A stretch of DNA of 17,295 nt from Actinomycetota bacterium (GTDB lineage: Bacteria; Actinomycetota; Geothermincolia; Fen-727; JAQURN01). The number at the start of each line of letters is the position of its first letter. Positions within the stretch are counted from its first letter, which is position 1. Of this stretch, positions 1 to 7,225 are shown piece by piece. The notes under the pieces were generated by a model. It did not search any database and was not told the DNA's origin. It saw only the letters and a program-made list of their open reading frames with translations. The position numbers and the translations under genes were made by a program. Location of the stretch: positions 6,443 to 23,737 of the forward strand of contig JAQURN010000004.1 in assembly GCA_028715585.1 (NCBI GenBank), written 5' to 3'.

Positions 1-989
1 TGGGGTGTGGCCTCAGTAAAAACCTTATCGGCAACCTTCAGTTGGGGAGGTACTCCAATGGGTGTATTGGAGTTCACAATGCCTTCGGACAGAGCAGCCG
101 AGGCGGTAACGATTTTCAAGGCGGAGCCGGGCTCGTAAACGTCTGTGATGGCACGGCTCCGCATGCACTCGGGTTTTAAATCCTCTCTGCTATGGGGATC
201 GAAGCTGGGAGCGGTAGCCATGGCAAGCACGTTCCCGGTGTTACATTCCATGACCAATGCGGTTGCGCTCTTGGCAGAATAGTTAGACAATCCCTCCTCC
301 ATAACTTCCGCGGTATATTTTTGTATCTCGGCATCCAGAGTGAGCTGGATATCGGTCCCCTCAACGGGCGCGACCTCGGTTTTCACGGTACCAGGGATGG
401 GCTTTCCAGATGCGTCCTTCTCCAAAAAAACCTTTCCTGGTTTACCGCCGAGAAGGTCTTCATAGAAAAGCTCTATGCCTGACTGCCCCTTGTTATCGAT
501 ATCAACAATGCCAACTGCCTGTGCCGCGCTTTTACCAAGGGGATAGAATCGACGGCTCTCATCAATGAATCCAATGCCTTCAAACTCGCACTTTTCTATC
601 TTCCTTACCAGGGAGGGATCCGCCTTGCGCACAATGTAGGCAAAGCCTGAATCGGAGGTGAGTTTTTTTAACACCTCCTCCTCGTCCTCCCCCAAAACCT
701 CAAAAATTTTCCTCGCTACCTTTTTGGGGTTTTTAACAAGGTATGGGGTGGCATAGATGGTTTTGGCATCCTCGCTAACAGCCATAATCTCGCCGTCGCG
801 GTCCAAGATGGTTCCACGCTTGGAGCTAACCTGGATATGGTCACTTCTTTGCTGGAGGGCTAGCTTCTGGTATCGACCGGCATCTATGACCTGCAAAAAC
901 AGAAGCCTCACACCTATCGCCGCTAAACAAAGAAAAGAAAAGAAAACAATAAATACAAGCCGTTTATCATGAGCGGCTCTTCGAGACAT
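1..989 (-). CDS. ftsI: FtsI/PBP3-type peptidoglycan transpeptidase, C-terminus outside window
   Basis: This is a class B penicillin-binding protein, the septal transpeptidase that cross-links peptidoglycan during division. The 329 codons seen begin with a short basic stretch and one membrane anchor at about residues 11-33. A PBP-dimer domain follows, with the typical RGTILDRDG block at 59-66. The transpeptidase domain opens with YEPGSALK at 285-292, so the active-site motif SxxK (Ser289, Lys292) is present. The SxN and KTG motifs lie beyond the left edge. The ATG at 989 follows an AGGAGG Shine-Dalgarno that sits in the last codons of ftsL, only 4 bp away. Position after mraZ, rsmH and ftsL in the dcw cluster supports FtsI. 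A SpoVD-type paralogue cannot be excluded without the C-terminal PASTA region. Confidence 0.93.
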   Translation of the reverse strand, partial: MSRRAAHDKRLVFIVFFSFLCLAAIGVRLLFLQVIDAGRYQKLALQQRSDHIQVSSKRGTILDRDGEIMAVSEDAKTIYATPYLVKNPKKVARKIFEVLGEDEEEVLKKLTSDSGFAYIVRKADPSLVRKIEKCEFEGIGFIDESRRFYPLGKSAAQAVGIVDIDNKGQSGIELFYEDLLGGKPGKVFLEKDASGKPIPGTVKTEVAPVEGTDIQLTLDAEIQKYTAEVMEEGLSNYSAKSATALVMECNTGNVLAMATAPSFDPHSREDLKPECMRSRAITDVYEPGSALKIVTASAALSEGIVNSNTPIGVPPQLKVADKVFTEATP

Positions 990-993
990 GTTT

Positions 994-1449
994 CTACCTC
1001 CTACTCAAAGAGGCAGGCTCCTCGTTGTTTATGGTAACTTCAGCCTTTTCCTTCTTTTCACCTCTTTGTGAATGCTCGGCGGCTTTCTCTTTGTAGGTTC
1101 TAGATGAAGCCAATTCGCTTCCGTCACCCTTGTACCTCAAATAAACGACCTCTGAAGGTTCCGCCATGCCAAGTTGGTCCTCCGCGATTCTAGAGATTCG
1201 CTCCGGGGACTTCAGGCGCGCGAGTTCGCCCCGCAAGTCCCTTTGTTTCGATTTTTCTTCCTCGATTTGGCTTTGAACCTTCTCCTCTTTTGCCGCATTC
1301 GCGGCAGCAAAGTTGAGCAGGACGAGTGAGAAAACGCAAATTAAGGTAATCACAAAGGAAACGGAAATCAAAAACCAAAATCCTGGTTTCTTTTCTGCCT
1401 TTCCCTTAGGGGCTTTCTTTTTTTTCGAACGTTGTTTCTGGGATGACAA
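994..1449 (-). CDS. ftsL: FtsL-like cell division protein (DivIC/FtsL family)
   Basis: A small bitopic membrane protein of 151 residues that, in known bacteria, forms a complex with FtsB/DivIC and FtsQ/DivIB and activates the FtsWI septum synthase. It shows a lysine-rich cytoplasmic start (about 1-23), one strong membrane segment (about 25-50), and then a charged coiled-coil region. The family signature LKSPERISRIAEDQLGM spans about 79-95, and a low-complexity charged tail follows. The start is TTG at 1449, directly after the rsmH stop with no gap. A GGGAGG stretch lies just upstream in the rsmH end, and no better start is visible. Sequence of this family is poorly conserved, so the call rests on topology, the LKSPERI motif and position between rsmH and ftsI. 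Confidence 0.85.
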   Translation of the reverse strand: MSSQKQRSKKKKAPKGKAEKKPGFWFLISVSFVITLICVFSLVLLNFAAANAAKEEKVQSQIEEEKSKQRDLRGELARLKSPERISRIAEDQLGMAEPSEVVYLRYKGDGSELASSRTYKEKAAEHSQRGEKKEKAEVTINNEEPASLSRR

Positions 1450-2409
1450 CTAACCCTCCCTTCGTTCGGCAACACGAAGCTTGGCGCTTTTGCTTCTTGG
1501 ATTAGATTCGATTTCCTCTCTTGTTGGCACCACTGGTTTTTTGGTCACCACCATCAGTGATGGGGCGGTAAAAAGAGGATGGGTGGGCGGATAGCCAGAT
1601 TCTCTTGCCAGAGAGCCGAACATCTGCTTTACCAATCTATCCTCCAGGGAATGGTAGGAAAGCACCACAATCCGCCCACCCGATGCCAGGCATTCAACCC
1701 CTTTTGTTATCACTTCTTTCAAACTATCCAATTCCTCATTAACCGCGATTCTAAGCGCTTGAAAAGTCTTCCTGGCTGGATGTTTGCGCCCCCTCCTCGC
1801 GCCCACAGGAACCGCGTCCTCTACAATCTTCACGAGTTCAAAGGTCGATTTAATCGGCCGGCGCTCCCGAGCCTGGACTATGAAGCGGGCAATTCGCCTT
1901 GCCCATTTTTCCTCTCCATACTGGTAGAGAATCTTTGCTATCTCTCCCTCGGAAAAGCTATTCACAATCTCTCCAGCGGTTTTCTTGGCATCAGGACCCA
2001 TCCGCATGTCCAGCAATCCGTCATGTCTAAAACTAAAGCCCCGAGAGGAATCCTCTAGCTGAAGGGAAGAGAACCCCAGGTCAAGTAGAATGCCATCTAC
2101 TTGCTCCACTCCTTCTCTATCAAGAACGGAGCGTATATTTCTGAAATTTTCGCAGTAGAGGCTGACCTTCCCCACCGCCGAGATTTCCCCAAGCCGCGAC
2201 TCCGCAACTTCAAGGGCTTTCGGATCTCTGTCAATACCAATGACCTTTGATTCCCCTCGCGCAACCCGGAGGATGGAAAGTAAATGCCCACCTGTTCCAA
2301 CCGTTGCATCAACTATCACCTTTCCCTTTCCTGGCCGCAAAAACTCGATTACCTCTTGAACCATCACTGGTTGATGGATGGCGCTGGAAGTATCCCAATC
2401 CAAAGTCAA
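1450..2409 (-). CDS. rsmH: 16S rRNA (cytosine(1402)-N(4))-methyltransferase RsmH (MraW)
   Basis: Methylates N4 of C1402 in 16S rRNA at the ribosomal P site, using S-adenosylmethionine. At 319 residues it matches the usual length of about 310-320. It opens with HQPVMVQEV, followed by the SAM-binding loop VDATVGTGGH at about 33-42. Other family blocks follow: GIDRDPKAL, DGILLDLGFSSLQLED, RGFSFRHDGLLDMRM, RTFQALRIAVNEEL and YHSLEDRLVK, ending in NPRSKSAKLRVAER. The start is a TTG at 2409 that overlaps the mraZ TGA as TTGA. No strong Shine-Dalgarno precedes it, which suggests coupling to mraZ translation. It is the second gene of the dcw operon. Confidence 0.97.
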   Translation of the reverse strand: MTLDWDTSSAIHQPVMVQEVIEFLRPGKGKVIVDATVGTGGHLLSILRVARGESKVIGIDRDPKALEVAESRLGEISAVGKVSLYCENFRNIRSVLDREGVEQVDGILLDLGFSSLQLEDSSRGFSFRHDGLLDMRMGPDAKKTAGEIVNSFSEGEIAKILYQYGEEKWARRIARFIVQARERRPIKSTFELVKIVEDAVPVGARRGRKHPARKTFQALRIAVNEELDSLKEVITKGVECLASGGRIVVLSYHSLEDRLVKQMFGSLARESGYPPTHPLFTAPSLMVVTKKPVVPTREEIESNPRSKSAKLRVAERREG

Positions 2410-2828
2410 ACCCCGAGCCTAGAAGCAGCCTCTTCATAGCGCTCCTCACTCTCTTTGTTATAGCGTTGCCACTTCTCGGGATCCCAAATCTCCGCCTTGT
2501 TAGAAAGGCCAATGACGATAGCTTCTTTTTTGAGTTCAGCCATTTCCTTCAAGTGCTGCGGAATCAGAATCCTCCCTTGGGCATCGGGTATAAGTCTGGT
2601 TGCATTTGAGAAAAAGAGACGAGTAAATCTCCTAGTGTCTTCATTTCCCTCCGGCATCTCCGCTATTTTTGCCACCTTCTTCTCCCACTCAGCCATCGGA
2701 AAGAGAAGAAGACACGCATCAAGCCCCTTTGTAACCACCAAGCCGGAGGCGAAATCTTCTCTGAATTCCTTCGGCAGGATGATTCTTCCCTTATTATCGA
2801 TACTTCTTACCGATCGCCCAAGAAGCAT
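2406..2828 (-). CDS. mraZ: Transcriptional regulator MraZ
   Basis: MraZ is a ring-forming DNA-binding protein that represses its own operon, the division and cell-wall cluster, in characterised species. The 140-residue product is of normal length and holds two AbrB/SpoVT-type halves. The first carries DNKGRIILP at about 11-19 and the second DAQGRILIP at about 82-90, with the usual LFPMAEWE and IWDPEKW segments between and after. The ATG at 2828 is preceded by GGAGAG at 6-bp spacing. The gene overlaps rsmH by four bases. Its own upstream region has five phased GTGG boxes (see the operator entry), so autoregulation is likely. Confidence 0.97.
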   Translation of the reverse strand: MLLGRSVRSIDNKGRIILPKEFREDFASGLVVTKGLDACLLLFPMAEWEKKVAKIAEMPEGNEDTRRFTRLFFSNATRLIPDAQGRILIPQHLKEMAELKKEAIVIGLSNKAEIWDPEKWQRYNKESEERYEEAASRLGV

Positions 2829-2837
2829 TTCAACTCT

Positions 2838-2903
2838 CCACTTTTACTGTTCTTTCCGCCACTTCTAACCACAAAGTATGACTATTCCGCCACAATTCCC
2901 CAC
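2838..2903 (-). promoter_or_regulatory. Candidate MraZ operator: five phased GTGG boxes
   Basis: On the minus strand, GTGG cores begin at 2903, 2893, 2872, 2862 and 2841. The steps are 10, 21, 10 and 21 bp, so all boxes lie on one face of the helix. Boxes 2 and 4 share the same nine bases, GTGGCGGAA (2893-2885 and 2862-2854), so the region reads as two 31-bp units plus a half unit. Known MraZ operators are short direct TGGG/GTGG repeats at about 10-bp steps just before mraZ, which is exactly this position and orientation. The last box abuts the mraZ Shine-Dalgarno. Assignment to MraZ is by position and repeat form, not by binding data. Confidence 0.8.
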
Positions 2904-2946
2904 AAAAGTCAAGTCCTCCTTGATTTTCCGCAGGAACATTTCTTTC

Positions 2947-2975
2947 TTGGATACTGTGGAAATGTGGATTATATT
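2947..2975 (+). promoter_or_regulatory. Candidate promoter for the dehydrogenase/ThDP-enzyme pair
   Basis: A TTGGAT hexamer and a TATATT hexamer (five of six matches to TATAAT) are separated by 17 bp, followed by a leader of roughly 155 bases before the ATG at 3138. The -35 match is moderate. The element overlaps a minus-strand TATAAT and three GTGGA repeats, so it may be regulated. It is the best plus-strand candidate seen in this region. Confidence 0.4.
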
Positions 2976-2984
2976 GTGGAATAA
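2955..2984 (+). promoter_or_regulatory. Cluster of three TGTGGA repeats (DnaA-box-like or extra MraZ-like boxes)
   Basis: TGTGGA occurs at 2955, 2963 and 2975 on the plus strand. The middle copy reads TGTGGATTA, one mismatch from the reverse complement of the DnaA box TTATNCACA; the flanking copies have two mismatches. The cores share GTGG with the mraZ boxes but lie on the other strand and are not evenly spaced. They could be weak DnaA sites, MraZ-related sites, or chance in an AT-rich region. Confidence 0.25.
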
Positions 2985-3064
2985 CGATTTTATACATACA
3001 ACATATTGTGTAATAAGCACCTCAAAATATTTTTTCACCTGGAAAAAAGATTTCCCGAATTTGC

Positions 3065-3080
3065 GGATTCATGGGAATCC
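3065..3080. repeat. Inverted repeat in the leader of the dehydrogenase gene
   Basis: GGATTC, four bases (ATGG), then GAATCC: a perfect 6-bp inverted repeat about 58 bp before the ATG at 3138. It could be an operator half-site pair or a small RNA hairpin. No T-run follows, so it is not a terminator. Confidence 0.35.
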
Positions 3081-3137
3081 ATAGGCACCTAGATATAAGA
3101 TATCCCCTGCCAAACGCTAGAGAAGAAAGAAAGAATT

Positions 3138-4130
3138 ATGTCGAACGAAAAGATTGCCGTGCTCTCCCCGCTCCCAGGGCCATTGATAAAGGCACTCCTG
3201 GCAACAAAGGACCCACATATCGCGGAAGAAGCCAAAATTGTTACTCATGAAGTGGGTTCGCCCGAGAGCCTTCCCGACACGCTTGAGGGCGCGGAAGCAA
3301 TACTTGGAGACTACACATTCAAGGTTTCACTTGGGAACGACCTTCTTCGACACTGCACAGGATGCAAACTAATCCAACAGCCCTCTGCCGGATATGAACA
3401 TATAGATGTACAAAAAGCCGCCGAGCTTGGCATTCCGGTAGCAAACGTACCCGGCGCCAACGCGCTTTCTGTAGCGGAACACACAATAATGCTCATTCTC
3501 GCCTGTTTGAAAAAACTCATTCTGGCACACCAAAAAACAACGAGCGGAGAATGGGCACAAGACGAAATGGCAGTCCATGGCGTATTTGAATTGTACTCAA
3601 AAACGCTCGGCATAATTGGAGCTGGGCGCATTGGGCAAGAGGTTGCAAAAAGGGCAAAACCCTTTGGATGCAAGATGGTTTACTATGACGCAAGGCACCT
3701 TGACCCAAATCTCGAAGAAGAACTCGGCATTAGCTTCATGGACCTAGACGAACTGGTTAAAACCTCCGACGTAATAGCTCTTCACATTCCCCTTACCCCT
3801 GAAACAAAAGGATTGATAAATGCCCAAAGAATCAACTCGATGAAATGGGGTTCAGTGCTGGTCAACGTCTCGAGGGGAGAAATTGTAGACGAAGCAGAGC
3901 TCGCTAAGGCACTTCAGGAAGGGCGAATCGCAGGCGCTGGCATAGACGTCTTTTCAACAGAGCCGCCCTCTAAAAACAATCCGCTGCTAAAAGCTCCGAA
4001 TGTAGTTTTAACACCGCATATAGCGGGAGCCACAAACGAGTCTCGCTTGCGGATAATCGACGCCGCGATTGAAAATATAATCAGGGTTCTACAAGGCATG
4101 AAGCCAGAGAATGTGGTAAATGGGATTTGA
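3138..4130 (+). CDS. D-2-hydroxyacid dehydrogenase, NAD-dependent (PGDH/hydroxypyruvate reductase-like)
   Basis: A 330-residue oxidoreductase of the D-isomer-specific 2-hydroxyacid dehydrogenase family, which interconverts 2-oxoacids and D-2-hydroxyacids. The catalytic N-terminal part carries SAGYEHID (83-90). The Rossmann motif GAGRIG is at 161-166, with Asp184 at the end of strand two favouring NAD over NADP. The catalytic triad is visible: Arg246 in NVSRGEIVD, Glu275 in STEPP and His294 in PHIAG. It lacks the C-terminal ACT or ASB domains of long SerA, so it is a short form whose substrate could be 3-phosphoglycerate, hydroxypyruvate, glyoxylate or another 2-oxoacid. Its stop overlaps or lies just before the next gene, so the two are almost certainly co-transcribed. 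Only a weak purine-rich ribosome site precedes the ATG. Confidence 0.92.
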   Translation: MSNEKIAVLSPLPGPLIKALLATKDPHIAEEAKIVTHEVGSPESLPDTLEGAEAILGDYTFKVSLGNDLLRHCTGCKLIQQPSAGYEHIDVQKAAELGIPVANVPGANALSVAEHTIMLILACLKKLILAHQKTTSGEWAQDEMAVHGVFELYSKTLGIIGAGRIGQEVAKRAKPFGCKMVYYDARHLDPNLEEELGISFMDLDELVKTSDVIALHIPLTPETKGLINAQRINSMKWGSVLVNVSRGEIVDEAELAKALQEGRIAGAGIDVFSTEPPSKNNPLLKAPNVVLTPHIAGATNESRLRIIDAAIENIIRVLQGMKPENVVNGI

Positions 4131-4138
4131 TCCGAGCT

Positions 4139-4144
4139 GGAGGG
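4139..4144 (+). promoter_or_regulatory. Ribosome binding site that fixes the ThDP-enzyme start
   Basis: GGAGGG stands at good spacing before the ATG at 4150. The upstream in-frame ATG at 4120 lies inside the dehydrogenase gene and has no such site, so 4150 is preferred. Confidence 0.75.
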
Positions 4145-4149
4145 AAAAA

Positions 4150-5838
4150 ATGGAATCTAACGCGATGACTTCTGCTTCCGCCATCGCTAAAGGACTTGTA
4201 AAGCTGGGCGTCGAGCGGGTTTATGGAATAGTAGGCACCTCCAATGTCGCTTTCCTGGATGCACTCTTCCAAGAACGCGAAAGCTTGCGCTACATCTCCT
4301 GTCGCCATGAACAGGTAGCCGCGAGCATAGCGGACGCGGAAGGAAGGCTCACCGGAAAGCCCGGAGTCGTCCTGGTTCATTCAGGTCCTGGCGCGCTAAA
4401 CGCGATGATATCCGTCGCCAACGCATTCAAGGATTCCTCCCCAATGGTTGTAATCGCTGGAGCGGTAAAAAGGCGGCTAGTTGGAAGCGACGGGATGCTG
4501 GAAGTCAATCATTGCCGCGTCTTTTCGCCAATCACTAAGGCAACGTATCGAATCGAAAATGCCAGCGAAGTGCCAGAAGTTCTATGCGAAGCTTTCTCCG
4601 AGGCTGCGAGCGCGCCGAGGGGGCCCGTGTTGATAGAGGTACCAGAGGATGTATGGCTCGAAACCGGAACATTCGACCTGGAAGCAATCGAACCAAACGT
4701 GGATGAAGGAGGGGAGCCCTCCGAGGAAGAAGTCACCGCTGCAATAGAGATGCTTAGAAAAGGAGATTTCCCCCTCATTCTCTCTGGAGGCGGAGTTGCC
4801 TATTCAGGCGCCTCGGTGTTGCTCACCCGGTTTGCGGAAGCCTTATCTGTACCAGTAATCACAACCGGAAATGGAAGGGGCACCATTCCAGAAGACCATC
4901 CACTCTCGCTAGGAAGAGCGGGATTCGGCGGTGGAAACCTGGTGGCGGACAAAGCCCTGGAGAAATCAGACGCGCTTCTCTGTCTGGGTGCCGGGATAAG
5001 CGATATGACAACCTACGAGTTCACGCTCCCACTTGGCAACAAAGAGATATTTGTCGTGGACGTGTCGGGCAAAGTCGCCCCACAGGCGCCCAAATGCCAT
5101 ATCGCAGCCTCTAATGTCGCTTCTTTTTTGGAGAAGGCTCTTCTTCAGCTAGGCGAGGAAGGGTGCCCCTCCTCCGAGACTTGGGTGGAGAGAGAATTGT
5201 CCCAGGAAAAGACGCAATGGGAAGAGCTAGTAAAAGCATGTCTCAACCGCGGGGACAAGCCTGCGGGAGGAAGGGCGGTACAAGTCCTCGGTGAGACGCT
5301 CCCAGAGAACGCAATCGTGTGCGTGGGGGCGGGGATGCATCTCCTCTATCCAAATACCTTCATCAAGGCAAAACTCCCTCTCTCGTATCTGTCAACGGTC
5401 AATTTCGGCTCCATGGGTTTCTGCTTGGCGGCTTGTATGGCGGCAAACCTCGTTTATCCCCAGCGAAAATCGGTAGCCATCGTGGGAGATGGCGACATAA
5501 TGATGACCATACAAGACCTAGAGACCTGCGCGCGCGAAAATATACCTGTCAAAGTTTTCATCCTCAACGACTTTTGTTACAGAGTTCTCGTCTTCAGACA
5601 AAAACTCCAATTCGGTGGGAGAATCTATGGCACCGGGCACTCGAATCCAGATTTCGTGGAGGTAGCCCAGTCATTCGGTGGTCTTGGCTTGAGAATAAAA
5701 AAAGCCTCAGAAATGGAAGGCGTTATAAGAAAGGCACTCGAGCACGATGGGATGGTTCTGGTTGACGTTCAGATAGACCCAGATGACCTACCCCCGATGA
5801 ACATCGAGGCAAACTTAAGGATGTCCGCCGGACCCTAA
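4150..5838 (+). CDS. Thiamine-diphosphate-dependent enzyme, IlvB/acetolactate-synthase-like, substrate unknown
   Basis: With the ATG at 4150 the product has 562 residues, the usual size of ThDP enzymes of the acetolactate synthase/decarboxylase superfamily. The N-terminal PYR domain has RHEQVAASIADAEGRLTG, with the activating glutamate at residue 54, and HSGPGALN. A central DHS-like domain spans about 190-335. The C-terminal PP domain carries GDGDIMMTIQDLET, starting at 446, and ND at 473-474, which form the Mg/ThDP motif. The conserved Glu argues against glyoxylate carboligase, which lacks it. No small regulatory subunit (IlvN) is nearby and the partner is a D-2-hydroxyacid dehydrogenase, so true acetolactate synthase is doubtful. 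A 2-oxoacid decarboxylase or carboligase feeding the dehydrogenase is possible. Its 3' end converges on a glycosyltransferase gene 16 bp away. Confidence 0.85.
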   Translation: MESNAMTSASAIAKGLVKLGVERVYGIVGTSNVAFLDALFQERESLRYISCRHEQVAASIADAEGRLTGKPGVVLVHSGPGALNAMISVANAFKDSSPMVVIAGAVKRRLVGSDGMLEVNHCRVFSPITKATYRIENASEVPEVLCEAFSEAASAPRGPVLIEVPEDVWLETGTFDLEAIEPNVDEGGEPSEEEVTAAIEMLRKGDFPLILSGGGVAYSGASVLLTRFAEALSVPVITTGNGRGTIPEDHPLSLGRAGFGGGNLVADKALEKSDALLCLGAGISDMTTYEFTLPLGNKEIFVVDVSGKVAPQAPKCHIAASNVASFLEKALLQLGEEGCPSSETWVERELSQEKTQWEELVKACLNRGDKPAGGRAVQVLGETLPENAIVCVGAGMHLLYPNTFIKAKLPLSYLSTVNFGSMGFCLAACMAANLVYPQRKSVAIVGDGDIMMTIQDLETCARENIPVKVFILNDFCYRVLVFRQKLQFGGRIYGTGHSNPDFVEVAQSFGGLGLRIKKASEMEGVIRKALEHDGMVLVDVQIDPDDLPPMNIEANLRMSAGP

Positions 5839-5854
5839 AAGGCAAGCTGCTATG

Positions 5855-7141
5855 CTAAAAACTGGCATTGCGACGACTCTTGCCTGCCTTAAACTCTTTC
5901 CACCTGTCTATGAGATAGACTTTCTGGTTCTCGAAGGCGTACTGGATGTCTTCGACCACTCCCTCGGCTTCCTCGCTGGATTGGTCTTGGGTTCTGTTCG
6001 CGAATGTGGCAACTTCCCCGTAGTAGAGCGGGGAAGACAGGTCGATTAGCTTGTGAGTATTTCCCTCCCAGCAGTTGAAGATGATACTGAGGTCATAGAG
6101 ACTCCGTGCCCACAGGTCAGCCGGAATGCGAAAATCGCAGTACCCCTCAGGCGAGCAACTTGCCGAGTTCGCGATATGTTCAAGCCTGCTATAGGTGTCT
6201 TTGCTTAACAGCTCTCGATAAAGCGGCGAGAAATGAGCCATCCCCATAATGAATTCTTCGACGAGCTTGGTCACGCTGATTGGAATTGGCTCCGGCTCCC
6301 AGGGGAGAGCGGTACCTTTTATCTCGACATCCTCCGCCCCTTTTACTTCCTGCCAGAAATCCTCGAATTTGCCCATTGACCGGAATATCGTTGAGAGAAC
6401 GTGGAGATACATCAAGCCGAGGGTAAAAGCAGGGTCTTTCGCATTGTGCACCTTTGCCCCAAGCTTTGCCTGACAAATTTTCATTCCCCCAGTAATCGCG
6501 GATATAGTCAGCCACGCGTCTATACCAAACTGCCCCACGAAGTTATCCCATACCTCCTGCTTCGCTAGATACTCGATGAACTTTCTAGACAAGCCAAAAT
6601 CTCCCCCTATCGGTTGACGAATCTTCTTGCCATAGAGGGCGGTTATAAGGGGATAAACTATAGTGTTGGTTATCGTGCCATCGTATTTGTACCGCTCGTA
6701 TGCTGGGGTGACAAAGTCGTATTCATCGTGCACCACAGGGTCGAGCAAGTTGTTGACCCACTCAGGCGTGATGCTTCTGATATCCGCGTCAATTACGGCA
6801 CATCCTTTTACGCCAAGGTCTAGGGCGCTTTGAAAGACAGCCCTCAGCGCGTTTCCTTTTCCAGATTCCCCCCTATAAGTCCCAACAATCTTATTCACGG
6901 TCAGCCCAATATCGGTTTTCCTGGCAACGTTTTTAGTCTCGTCGAGCGAGCCACCTTCACAGACCAAAAGAACTGATTTCATGTTGTCAAAGAAGGAAGA
7001 AAGCCCTTCCGCGACTTTCTTCATGACACCAGAAATCGTTGACTCGTTGTTGTACGCGCTTATCGCAACCATTACGTCCGCGCTTCCGACATCCTTCGTT
7101 GCCTGCGCTAACTCGAAAGAAACTGCCGGCAAAAAATCCAC
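5855..7141 (-). CDS. GT-A glycosyltransferase resembling glycosyl(phospho)glycerate synthases
   Basis: A 428-residue inverting/retaining GT2-fold enzyme with no membrane segment. Visible motifs are VAISAYNNE near the N-terminus (25-33), RGESGKGNAL (90-99), the metal/nucleotide-sugar DxD as IDADI (117-121), QPIGGDFGLS (176-185), FGIDAWLT (205-212) and LGAKVHNAKD (227-236). The arrangement of DAD, then QP.GG, then G.D and a late His recalls mannosylglycerate synthase (GT78) and glucosyl-3-phosphoglycerate synthase (GT81), which make compatible solutes or polysaccharide precursors. That reading is from memory of the families and the acceptor is unknown. It starts with GTG at 7141 behind GGAGG at slightly long spacing. 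It is the last gene of the cupin, aminotransferase, glycosyltransferase group, 84 bp after its neighbour. Confidence 0.82.
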   Translation of the reverse strand: MDFLPAVSFELAQATKDVGSADVMVAISAYNNESTISGVMKKVAEGLSSFFDNMKSVLLVCEGGSLDETKNVARKTDIGLTVNKIVGTYRGESGKGNALRAVFQSALDLGVKGCAVIDADIRSITPEWVNNLLDPVVHDEYDFVTPAYERYKYDGTITNTIVYPLITALYGKKIRQPIGGDFGLSRKFIEYLAKQEVWDNFVGQFGIDAWLTISAITGGMKICQAKLGAKVHNAKDPAFTLGLMYLHVLSTIFRSMGKFEDFWQEVKGAEDVEIKGTALPWEPEPIPISVTKLVEEFIMGMAHFSPLYRELLSKDTYSRLEHIANSASCSPEGYCDFRIPADLWARSLYDLSIIFNCWEGNTHKLIDLSSPLYYGEVATFANRTQDQSSEEAEGVVEDIQYAFENQKVYLIDRWKEFKAGKSRRNASF

Positions 7142-7225
7142 TGTGTATCTACCTCCTTTTTGACTCCAACTTCGTCTCCCAGGAATGTAACGATTCGTAA
7201 AATCAAATCATCGATAAAAGATAAA

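Larger units (their letters stand above)
2829..3137. other. Divergent intergenic region between mraZ and the dehydrogenase gene
   Basis: AT-rich 309-bp region with no credible coding sequence. The mraZ-proximal third is the GTGG-box array. A TATAAT hexamer on the minus strand at 2973-2968 could be the mraZ -10, but no good -35 stands in front of it. A TTGACT at 2912-2907 is another candidate -35, without a clear -10. On the plus strand TTGGAT (2947-2952) and TATATT (2970-2975) are separated by 17 bp. A 7-bp A/T-rich palindrome (TTTTTTC at 3030-3036, GAAAAAA at 3042-3048) and a perfect GGATTC/GAATCC inverted repeat at 3065-3080 lie in the leader of the plus-strand gene. Confidence 0.6.

Noticed and set aside
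1579..2058. 159-residue plus-strand reading frame
   Set aside because: Antisense to rsmH, which is a full-length conserved gene.
4120..4152. Earlier ATG start for the ThDP enzyme
   Set aside because: It overlaps the dehydrogenase gene and lacks a Shine-Dalgarno; the ATG at 4150 has GGAGGG at ideal spacing.
4150..5838. Naming the ThDP enzyme glyoxylate carboligase because a hydroxyacid dehydrogenase is next to it
   Set aside because: Glyoxylate carboligase lacks the activating glutamate, which is present here in the HEQ motif.
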